From an uncultured Lachnospiraceae bacterium (GTDB lineage: Bacteria > Bacillota > Clostridia > Lachnospirales > Lachnospiraceae): a stretch of 38,188 nucleotides of DNA. The position numbers and the translations under genes are program-made. The stretch spans positions 1-38,188 of the forward strand of contig CANQDW010000015.1 of the NCBI GenBank assembly GCA_947593975.1, written 5' to 3'. Shown here piece by piece: positions 30,974-38,188 of the stretch; within the stretch, counting starts at the first letter, position 1; every line of letters starts with the position of its first letter. The notes under the pieces are model-generated. The model saw only the letters and a program-made list of their open reading frames with translations. It made no database searches and was not told the DNA's origin.

Positions 30974-33900
30974 ATGTCCAGAGCAAAACAGTCTATGGAT
31001 GGAAACCAGGCGGCGGCACATGTGGCATATGCCTATACGGAAGTTGCCGGAATCTATCCTATTACTCCATCAAGCCCAATGGCAGATTTTGTTGATCAGT
31101 GGTCAGCAGCAGGGCTGGAGAACATTTTTGGAAATCAGGTCAAGGTTGTGGAAATGCAGTCTGAGGCCGGTGCAGCAGGAACAGTTCACGGTTCCCTTGC
31201 AGCAGGTGCACTTACAACAACATTTACAGCATCACAGGGACTTCTTCTTATGATCCCTAATATGTATAAGATTGCTGCTGAGCAGCTTCCTTGTGTATTT
31301 GATGTGTCAGCGCGTACGGTATCTACTCAGTCGCTTAATATATTTGGCGATCACAGCGATGTATATGCCTGCCGTCAGACCGGTTTCGCAATGATGTGTG
31401 AAACTAACCCGCAGGAGGTTATGGATTTAAGTCCTGTCGCACATCTTGCAGCCATAGAAGGAAAAGTTCCTTTCCTGAATTTCTTTGACGGTTTCCGTAC
31501 TTCACATGAGATTCAGAAGATTGAAAAATGGGATTATGAAGATCTTAAGGAAATGTGCAATATGGATGCGGTTAAAGCATTCCGTGACCATGCGCTTAAT
31601 CCTGAGAAGCCTGCTATGCGCGGTTCACATGAGAACGGCGACGTATTCTTCCAGCACCGCGAAGCATGCAACTCGGTATATGATGCGCTTCCGGCAGTTG
31701 TTGAGAAGTATATGAAGAAGATCAACGAGAAACTCGGAACAGATTATGATCTGTTTAACTACTACGGAGCAAAGGATGCAGACCGTGTGATCGTTGCGAT
31801 GGGTTCAATCTGCGATGTTGCCGAGGAAGTTATTGATTACCTTACGGCAGCAGGAGAGAAAGTTGGACTGATCAAAGTTCGCCTGTATCGCCCATGGGTT
31901 TCTGATGCACTTATTAAGGTTATACCTGATACAGTTAAGAAGATAGCTGTTCTTGACAGAACTAAAGAACCGGGTTCACTTGGCGAGCCTCTTTATCTTG
32001 ATGTTGCAGCTACTCTTCGTGATGCGGGCAAATGTGATATTACACTTACCGGAGGACGTTACGGACTTGGATCCAAGGATACCCCTCCATCATCAATATT
32101 TGCTGTATATACAGAACTTAAAAAGGATGATCCTAAGCCTCGCTTCACGATCGGTATTGAAGATGATGTAACTAACTTAAGCCTTCCTGAGGTTAAGCCG
32201 GCTCCTATCACTTCGGCGCCGGGTACTGTTGAATGTAAATTCTGGGGTCTTGGCGGCGACGGAACAGTCGGAGCTAACAAGAACTCAACCAAGATCATCG
32301 GTGACCACACAGATAAATATATCCAGGCATACTTCCAGTATGACTCAAAGAAGACAGGCGGTATTACGATATCACATCTTCGTTTTGGCGATAAACCTAT
32401 TAAGAGTCCATACTATATTAACCAGGCAGACTTCGTTGCATGCCATAACCCATCATATGTAATTAAAGGTTACAAGATGGTTCAGGACGTTAAGCCGGGC
32501 GGAATCTTCATGATCAACTGCCAGTGGAGCGATGAAGAGCTTGACAAACATATGCCTGCAGCAGCTAAGAAATATATCGCTGATAACAATATCCAGCTTT
32601 ATACGATCAATGCTATCGATAAAGCCATTGAAATCGGTATGGGCAAGCGTACCAACACAATCCTTCAGTCAGCATTCTTCAAACTTGCAAATGTAATGCC
32701 TATTGACGAGGCTGTTGAATATATGAAGGCAGCAGCTAAGAAGTCATACGGCAAGAAGGGTGACGATGTTGTCCAGATGAACTGGAATGCTATTGATGCC
32801 GGCGTTGACGCTGTTCATAAAGTAGAGATTCCTGAATCATGGAAGAATCCGGAACCGGATGCACCGGCTGCAAAACTTGAGGGCAGACCGGGCACGGTTA
32901 AGATGGTAGAAGACCTTATGAATCCGATTGGACTCATGGATGGCGACAGCCTTCCTGTTTCCAAGTTCGTTGATATTGCAGACGGACAGTTTGAACTCGG
33001 AGCTTCTGCTTATGAGAAGAGGGGAACTGCAGTTATGGTTCCTGAATGGGATGCTTCTAAATGTATCCAGTGTAACAATTGCGCATTTGTATGTTCACAT
33101 GCAACAATCCGTCCATATCTGCTTACGGATGATGAAGTTAAAGCAGCGCCTGACAATATGAAAGTTGCAGATGCTAAGAATCCAAAAGCAAAAGGATATA
33201 AGTTTACAATGAGCGTATCACCGCTTGACTGTATGGGATGCGGCGAATGTGTAACTGTATGTCCTGATCAGGTTCAGGCTATTAAGATGGTTCCGCAGGA
33301 AACTCAGAGTGCAGAACAGCCTGTATTTGATTATCTTGTTGCTAATGTAAGCAAGAAACCTTGCGCTGATGAGATGCCTGCAGTAGCAGGTTCACAGTTC
33401 AACCAGCCGCTTCTTGAGTTCTCGGGAAGCTGCGCAGGATGTGCTGAGACATCATATGCAAGACTTGTAACACAGCTCTTTGGCGAGCATATGTACATTT
33501 CAAACGCTACAGGATGTTCATCAATCTGGGGCGGTCCTGCAGCAACATGTCCTTATACGGTAAATAAAGATTCAGGTAAGGGTCCTGCATGGGCTAACTC
33601 ACTGTTTGAAGATAATGCTGAACATGGTTTCGGTATGTATCTTGGACAGAAGACAATACGTGATCAGCAGATCGCCAAACTTGAAGAAATGAAGGCTTCC
33701 GATAAGGCTGATGACGCTACCAAAGCAGCTATTGACAAGTTCCTTGAAACTAAGGATGATACAATGACCAATCATGAGGCAGCAGAAGAGCTTATTGCAG
33801 TTCTTGAGAAGAATGCAAAAGCAGGCTGCGGCAAAGCAGCAGAAGTTCTTGAGAAGAAGAATTATCTGTCTAAGAAGTCCGTATGGATCTTCGGCGGCGA

Positions 33901-34531
33901 CGGTTGGGCATATGATATCGGATTTGGCGGACTTGACCATGTACTTGCTTCAGGCGAGAATGTAAATGTTATGGTATTTGATACAGAGATGTATTCAAAT
34001 ACAGGCGGTCAGGCTTCCAAGGCTTCAAATATCGGTGAGGTTTGCCAGTTCGCAGCAGCAGGTAAGGAAGTCGGCAAGAAGTCGCTTTCAGAAATAGCAA
34101 TGAGCTACGGTTATGTATATGTTGCACAGATAGCGCTTGGCGCTAACCCTGCGCAGGCTGTAAAGGCTATTAAAGAAGCTGAAGCTTACAACGGACCTTC
34201 ACTTATTATCGGATATGCGCCTTGTGAACTTCACGGAGTTAAGGGTGGAATGAACCACTGCCAGGATGAGATGAAGTTAGCAGTAGCAGCAGGTTACTGG
34301 AATCTGTTCTCATTCAATCCTGCTCTTAAAGCAGAAGGCAAGAATCCGTTTACTCTTACTTCAAAAGAGGGAGATTACAGCCAGTATCAGGCATTCCTTA
34401 ACAATGAGACACGTTACTCACGTCTTAAGAGGGCATTCCCGGATCGTGCTGACGAACTCTTTGAGAGGAACGAACAGGCGGCTAAGGCTCGTTATGAACA
34501 CCTTATGAAGCTTGTTGAACTTTACAAATAA
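30974..34531 (+). CDS. nifJ: Pyruvate:ferredoxin (flavodoxin) oxidoreductase
   Basis: PFOR converts pyruvate and CoA to acetyl-CoA and CO2 with reduced ferredoxin, the central fermentation step in anaerobes. The 1185-residue homodimeric form is complete. It opens ANQAAAHVAYAYTE-like with YPITPSSPMAD and GEMQSEAG-type segments. A gamma-type domain (FWGLGGDGTVGANK) follows, then the 8Fe ferredoxin domain: CIQCNNCAFVCSHA near residue 697 and CMGCGECVTVCPD near 753. The thiamine diphosphate domain has SGSCAGCAETSY, GDGWAYDIGFGGLDHV near 975, and NTGGQASKASN. Its codon choice differs from neighbours: Ile is mostly ATT/ATC instead of ATA, fitting strong expression. AAGGAGG precedes the ATG. It has its own promoter and terminator. 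Confidence 0.98.
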   Translation: MSRAKQSMDGNQAAAHVAYAYTEVAGIYPITPSSPMADFVDQWSAAGLENIFGNQVKVVEMQSEAGAAGTVHGSLAAGALTTTFTASQGLLLMIPNMYKIAAEQLPCVFDVSARTVSTQSLNIFGDHSDVYACRQTGFAMMCETNPQEVMDLSPVAHLAAIEGKVPFLNFFDGFRTSHEIQKIEKWDYEDLKEMCNMDAVKAFRDHALNPEKPAMRGSHENGDVFFQHREACNSVYDALPAVVEKYMKKINEKLGTDYDLFNYYGAKDADRVIVAMGSICDVAEEVIDYLTAAGEKVGLIKVRLYRPWVSDALIKVIPDTVKKIAVLDRTKEPGSLGEPLYLDVAATLRDAGKCDITLTGGRYGLGSKDTPPSSIFAVYTELKKDDPKPRFTIGIEDDVTNLSLPEVKPAPITSAPGTVECKFWGLGGDGTVGANKNSTKIIGDHTDKYIQAYFQYDSKKTGGITISHLRFGDKPIKSPYYINQADFVACHNPSYVIKGYKMVQDVKPGGIFMINCQWSDEELDKHMPAAAKKYIADNNIQLYTINAIDKAIEIGMGKRTNTILQSAFFKLANVMPIDEAVEYMKAAAKKSYGKKGDDVVQMNWNAIDAGVDAVHKVEIPESWKNPEPDAPAAKLEGRPGTVKMVEDLMNPIGLMDGDSLPVSKFVDIADGQFELGASAYEKRGTAVMVPEWDASKCIQCNNCAFVCSHATIRPYLLTDDEVKAAPDNMKVADAKNPKAKGYKFTMSVSPLDCMGCGECVTVCPDQVQAIKMVPQETQSAEQPVFDYLVANVSKKPCADEMPAVAGSQFNQPLLEFSGSCAGCAETSYARLVTQLFGEHMYISNATGCSSIWGGPAATCPYTVNKDSGKGPAWANSLFEDNAEHGFGMYLGQKTIRDQQIAKLEEMKASDKADDATKAAIDKFLETKDDTMTNHEAAEELIAVLEKNAKAGCGKAAEVLEKKNYLSKKSVWIFGGDGWAYDIGFGGLDHVLASGENVNVMVFDTEMYSNTGGQASKASNIGEVCQFAAAGKEVGKKSLSEIAMSYGYVYVAQIALGANPAQAVKAIKEAEAYNGPSLIIGYAPCELHGVKGGMNHCQDEMKLAVAAGYWNLFSFNPALKAEGKNPFTLTSKEGDYSQYQAFLNNETRYSRLKRAFPDRADELFERNEQAAKARYEHLMKLVELYK

Positions 34532-34557
34532 TTGATAAGATAATGGATGTATAATTT

Positions 34558-34601
34558 AAGGAGCTTTTGTCTGACAGATCGTCTGTTAGCAAAAGCTCCT
34601 T
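34558..34601. terminator. Bidirectional terminator between nifJ and the RhaT gene
   Basis: A 12 bp perfect stem (34558-34569 with 34590-34601) has an inner CTGACAG/CTGTTAG pairing in the loop and TTTTATAT after it. It ends nifJ on the plus strand. On the minus strand the AAG side can also end the RhaT transcript, whose stop is 15 bases away. Confidence 0.9.
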
Positions 34602-34615
34602 TTATATACTGATAT

Positions 34616-35578
34616 TCACACAAGTGCAGTAAATACCCATGCAGCGATAAGTACTGCGCATCCTGTAAATAGAAGATTCTTTTTGTGGTTTTTCCATTCG
34701 CCGGTTTTCAGGCCCCATGCTGTAGAAATGATAAGAGCAAGCGCATTAAACAGTATCCATCCTGCAGTGCTTCCCATATCTCCAAGCATTGATGATGAGA
34801 TTCCGTAAAGTATGAGAGCAGCGTACCATATAATGCTTACTCCGAACAATACGGCGCATCTTTTTGTACTTCCCTTCTCGGTTATGGTATTCCATTCATG
34901 TTTTGCAGACAGTTCAAATATACACCATAAAAGTCCCATAAGGCATCCCCCAACAAGGACAGGCAGCCATTTGGCGCATGATATGGCAGTCTGTGAGTAT
35001 CCAAGTGCAGTGAAGCTGCCGCTGATATCTTCTGACAATGTAAAGCCGATATTCATAGCGCCCGAACCAAGACCGGATATGACTGCAAGGATAATTCCTG
35101 ACAGGGAACCGGCAGAACCTCCGTCACGTTTTACTCCTGCAATTGTTATGATGATTACGCCAATAAGCGTAAGAATAAGTCCGGTAAAGAAGAAAACAGA
35201 CTTTATTCCAAAAGGAAATGTATGGTTAATTACCATAGGCATTATGGAACCCACAATGGTAGATATTCCCATCGATATTCCATATACCATTGACATACCT
35301 ATTTTGGTAATTCCTTTTGAGAAACATACTGCGGATAATCCCCAAAGAGCGCCGCAGAAAACAGGCAAAAGAAAGAAGGTTATGCCTTTTTCATAAGCTA
35401 CATCCCATAGGCGCGGAGCAGCATACCATGTGAAGCATACAGATGTTATGATACACATTATATTATATATTCCCCAGAATGCGGCCCATGAAAAAGGAGA
35501 GTATTTTTTGTAACCAAGTCCAAAACTGCCCTGGCACAACCCTGCCAGTAAAAGAATAATAAAACCGTATACGATCAT
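34616..35578 (-). CDS. RhaT-family sugar/H+ symporter
   Basis: This 320-residue protein has about ten hydrophobic helices and matches the L-rhamnose-proton symporter family, with GLCQGSFGLGYKKYSPFSW at the start and FWGIYNIMC, GALWGLSAVCFSKGI and GMSMVYGISMG after it. The ATG at 35578 is chosen because GAGGGA stands seven bases upstream. A TTG at 35593 overlaps the fucosidase stop and would add five residues, but lacks a good binding site. Transport of rhamnose, or of fucose given the neighbouring gene, is inferred. It is the last gene of the minus-strand sugar cluster and shares a terminator with nifJ. Confidence 0.88.
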   Translation of the reverse strand: MIVYGFIILLLAGLCQGSFGLGYKKYSPFSWAAFWGIYNIMCIITSVCFTWYAAPRLWDVAYEKGITFFLLPVFCGALWGLSAVCFSKGITKIGMSMVYGISMGISTIVGSIMPMVINHTFPFGIKSVFFFTGLILTLIGVIIITIAGVKRDGGSAGSLSGIILAVISGLGSGAMNIGFTLSEDISGSFTALGYSQTAISCAKWLPVLVGGCLMGLLWCIFELSAKHEWNTITEKGSTKRCAVLFGVSIIWYAALILYGISSSMLGDMGSTAGWILFNALALIISTAWGLKTGEWKNHKKNLLFTGCAVLIAAWVFTALV

Positions 35579-35589
35579 TATTTTATCCC

Positions 35590-37056
35590 TCAATCTGTTA
35601 ATATTTTAAATACAACAGGCTTATCATTGTTTACACTGACTGTTGTTATATGAAGCCCCTTATCATCGCGGGACCACTTCGGATTTTTATCATATCCGAG
35701 CACTTCGATTTCTTTGATAATGCCGTGAAAATTAGGAGCAGCGGATGCGTCCGCCTCTGCGAGTGACTTTATGCATATGCTGTTTTTACCTTTCATATTC
35801 AGGCATATGGCATATATGTATCCGCCGTTTACGGTAAAGCGTATATCTTCAGATGTAAAAAGCTTGGCTTCTGAGTCAGCGAATTGTCCTTCCTTAATAA
35901 GGGTGGGACCTTCTGCTGACTTTCGCCATAATTTTGCGCCATATATTGCTTCGCCGTTTGTTTTAAGCCATTTTCCTATCTCTAAAAGAATATTTTTATC
36001 TTCATCAGGAATTGTTCCGTCAGGTTTCGGACCTATATTCAAAAGGAGCCTGCCGTTTTTGCTTACTATGTCGACAAGGTCGCATATTATCTGGGAAGAA
36101 GTTTTGTACTCGTTGTTTTTGGTATAGCACCACGAGTTTTTGGCAACAGCAGTATCCGTCTGCCATACATAAGGTTTGGCGTCGGCAAATTGTCCGCGTT
36201 CTATATCCACTACCGCAGTTCCAAACTCAAATGCATCATGCTTATAATTAATTACAACTTCTTCGCCCCATTCCTCGGCGCGGTTATAATAATATGCGGC
36301 AAATTTTTTCAGATATGGCTTTACGCCGCTATGTTCTATCCACCAGTCAAAATATATTATATGAGGCCTGTATTTATCAACGATTTCACAACAACGGCAG
36401 AGCCAGTCGTTCAAATATTCTTCCGTAGGTGCGGGCTCGGAAAATAAATCATGGTGATTGGGTTCAGGCATTGCGGGCCAGTAAAAATCTCCGCGTTTCA
36501 TAGGTTCTTTTATATCTGAATCAAATTCTTTTCCGTGTCCCATAAAGAACCAGTGCTCAACTCTGTGGCTGGAAGCGCCGTTTATGATTCCGGATTTTTT
36601 ACATGCATCCGACAACTCTCCGAGAATATCACGCTTTGGCCCCATGTTTTTAGCGTTCCATATGGAAAGTTCGCTGTCATACATCTGAAATCCGTCATGA
36701 TGCTCGGCAACCGGAATTACGTATTCTGCGCCTGAATCGGAAAACAGCCTGATCCATTCTTCAGCGTTAAAATTCTCGGCTTTAAATAAAGGTATGAAGT
36801 CCTTATATCCAAAATCCTTATGAGCCCCGTAGGTCTTTATATGATGTTCGTATTCGGGACTTCCCTGTATGTACATATTCCGGGAATACCATTCGTTATT
36901 ATATGCCGGGACAGAATATAACCCCCAGTGTATGAATATTCCGAATTTGGCTTTTTCATACCATTGCGGCACATGATATTGCTGCAGGGAATCCCAAGTG
37001 TCTTTGTATTTACCGTTTTTAATAACTTCGTCTATTTTATTAAGATAATTTTTCAA
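35590..37056 (-). CDS. GH29-type alpha-L-fucosidase, cytoplasmic
   Basis: This 488-residue enzyme has the GH29 barrel: WYEKAKFGIFIHWGLYSVPA, EWYSRNMY, EYVIPVAEHHDGFQMYDS and SKNGRLLLNIGPKPDGTIP. The nucleophile Asp lies in the strand HIIYFDWWIEHSG (D237, counted from the TTG start). There is no signal peptide, so it works inside the cell on imported sugars. The start is TTG at 37056, with AAGGAG nine bases ahead. A TTG at 37062 is only three bases from the binding site and is less likely. No ATG is near. The binding site lies within the stop region of the beta-helix gene upstream, and the RhaT gene follows almost directly. The C-terminal third is a beta-sandwich. The release of fucose is by family; some relatives have other sugars. 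Confidence 0.93.
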   Translation of the reverse strand: MKNYLNKIDEVIKNGKYKDTWDSLQQYHVPQWYEKAKFGIFIHWGLYSVPAYNNEWYSRNMYIQGSPEYEHHIKTYGAHKDFGYKDFIPLFKAENFNAEEWIRLFSDSGAEYVIPVAEHHDGFQMYDSELSIWNAKNMGPKRDILGELSDACKKSGIINGASSHRVEHWFFMGHGKEFDSDIKEPMKRGDFYWPAMPEPNHHDLFSEPAPTEEYLNDWLCRCCEIVDKYRPHIIYFDWWIEHSGVKPYLKKFAAYYYNRAEEWGEEVVINYKHDAFEFGTAVVDIERGQFADAKPYVWQTDTAVAKNSWCYTKNNEYKTSSQIICDLVDIVSKNGRLLLNIGPKPDGTIPDEDKNILLEIGKWLKTNGEAIYGAKLWRKSAEGPTLIKEGQFADSEAKLFTSEDIRFTVNGGYIYAICLNMKGKNSICIKSLAEADASAAPNFHGIIKEIEVLGYDKNPKWSRDDKGLHITTVSVNNDKPVVFKILTD

Positions 37057-37070
37057 TGTCAAATGCTCCT

Positions 37071-38174
37071 TTACTGAATAGTATCAGCAGCGGAAGGTTC
37101 CGGCGATGCGGAAGGTTCAGGTGATGCTGAAGGTCCCGGAGATGCAGAAGGCTCAGGCGTATTGGTCGGCGCAGGTGTCGGAGTAGGAGATGTATATTTG
37201 ATATGGTCTTCATCGAAAGGATAAAGCAAAGTTTTTGTGCTGGAAGCTTTGTTTCTGCCTCCGACAAAGAATCGTATATTAGTAGCAGTTTTCATATCTA
37301 TCAGCATATTGTTTAACATATCAGATATGTTTTTGCCTGTAATATCCTCTGAATCGAGTATTGTGTGCGTTGCGGGATATGCCTTGTCAGGCCGTGTTGA
37401 AGTAGTATTATCGGTTGAGTTAAGAGTAATAGGTCTGGATGCGGTATCAAATACATTTTCCGTAATTGTCGGATTGACCGCACCGCTCATAAGTATGGCC
37501 GCGGTGTTCCCGGAGTTGACATTTTTGATCGTATTGCCTTTGATTATGCAGTCTTTCCAGTTCATTGAACGTATCGCATAACTGTTTGTATTGGTGATAA
37601 TGTTGTCAAGTATCTGTATATTGGTATGGTAAAGCTGTGTAAATCCGTCGGCAGGCGATACAGAATAGCTGTGGGTTCCTATTGCCCTTAACGTATCTGT
37701 AAATGTATTGTTTTTAATGATTATAGTATCGTTAGGGGTCCTGTCGTAGTTAGTCCACAGCTGATTGAAACCGCCCGTATTCTTATCCGGGGTGTCTATA
37801 TTTATCGCCTCTTTATAATCATTTGAAGAATCGGTAAATCTGCTTCCGGTAAATGAGCAGTCCTGAATGGTTACATTTTTGGAAGCGTCAAGTTCTATGA
37901 AATGGTGTCCCATATAGTTGTGGAAATTGATGTTTTGTATCAATACGTTTGTATTGTGGCACATAACGATTGTTTTGGCGGTATTATAAAACAGCATGTC
38001 AATATTTACATTGCCTTCTCCAAGAAGTTTGATGTCGTGCGCGCCGTTATATCCGCCTACAGCCCCCGCTATGGCTGAATAAGCGGGAGTAACGAACTGG
38101 AATATCGACATTGAAGGAGGATATACCGTATTTGAAAATCCGGTATATGTACCTTTATTTATAGTTACTGCCAT
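37071..38174 (-). pseudogene. Beta-helix surface protein, N-terminus missing or broken
   Basis: The open frame gives 367 residues of right-handed parallel beta-helix, of the type in pectate lyase and rhamnogalacturonase relatives. Turn repeats such as NVTIQDCSFTGS, TIIIKNNTFTDTLRAIG, NIQILDNIITNT and CIIKGNTIKNV cover about residues 55-250. The end is a Pro/Ser-rich linker (from TPTPAPTNTPEPSASP on) that stops without a following domain. The first Met lacks a ribosome binding site and a signal peptide, and an in-frame TAG lies three codons upstream (38183-38181). The N-terminal residues resemble the interior of such proteins. Either the true start is beyond the window edge with a frameshift or nonsense change, or it is a decayed gene. 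The stop overlaps the binding site of the fucosidase gene. Confidence 0.65.
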
Positions 38175-38188
38175 CAGTTTCTAATAAC

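Noticed and set aside
37071-37200. Tandem repeat in the beta-helix gene end as a possible mobile or CRISPR-like repeat
   Set aside because: It encodes the Pro/Ser/Glu linker in frame; units are degenerate and have no spacers.
1-38188. Mobile element, prophage, CRISPR or toxin-antitoxin system
   Set aside because: No transposase, integrase, phage structural gene, Cas gene, regular spaced repeats or recognisable toxin pair was seen on either strand.

Overview
The window looks like a chromosomal segment of an anaerobic, probably spore-forming, low-to-mid GC Clostridia, most likely Lachnospiraceae. This rests on gene content and style, not on a marker-gene comparison. Supporting signs are a SpoIIM-like protein, pyruvate:ferredoxin oxidoreductase, rubrerythrin, secreted glycan-active proteins with clostridial signal peptides, strong AGGAGG-type ribosome binding sites, several TTG starts, and heavy use of ATA (Ile) and AGG/AGA (Arg) codons. 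No rRNA, CRISPR array, insertion sequence, prophage or integrase gene is visible.

Layout. At 1-2965 an AT-rich island holds a divergent pair: an untracked 52-residue peptide gene on the minus strand (190-348) and a secreted, apparently non-catalytic carbohydrate-binding protein on the plus strand (620-2860). An imperfect 36-37 bp repeat lies in front of each gene. At 3060-11533 is a plus-strand housekeeping run: polA, coaE, a YycJ-type metallo-beta-lactamase, an ACT protein plus UPF0210 pair, pepD, a Nudix hydrolase and a spoIIM-like gene. A minus-strand DAHP synthase (11535-12563) meets it tail to tail. At 12719-17703 is a compact operon for a Gld-like ABC export complex (ATPase, permease, GldG-like protein, DUF4340 protein). 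It runs straight into a rubredoxin-glutamate synthase-like fusion and rubrerythrin (17718-19715), an oxidative-stress or electron-transfer pair.

At 19830-22775 is a large membrane sensor: an extracytoplasmic propeller plus Y_Y_Y module joined to a cytoplasmic HD-GYP domain. A 37-residue membrane peptide (22873-22986) with its own promoter follows, then hypA-hypB nickel-insertion genes with no hydrogenase in view. An operon of a secreted fibronectin-III-like protein and a large secreted GH95-like protein ends at a hairpin shared with a minus-strand tRNA-Leu(CAG). A GntR/YtrA-type regulator with its ABC transporter (28802-30687, minus) and nifJ (30974-34531, plus) diverge from one intergenic region.

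The right end (34616-38174, minus) is a sugar-use cluster: a secreted-type beta-helix protein missing its start, a cytoplasmic GH29-type alpha-L-fucosidase and a RhaT-family sugar/H+ symporter, with almost no spacing between them. With the GH95-like enzyme and the carbohydrate-binding protein, this suggests a bacterium that handles fucosylated or similar deoxy-sugar glycans outside the cell and imports and trims the products. PFOR then feeds central fermentation. No fucose or rhamnose catabolic genes are in the window, so the sugar identity is inferred.
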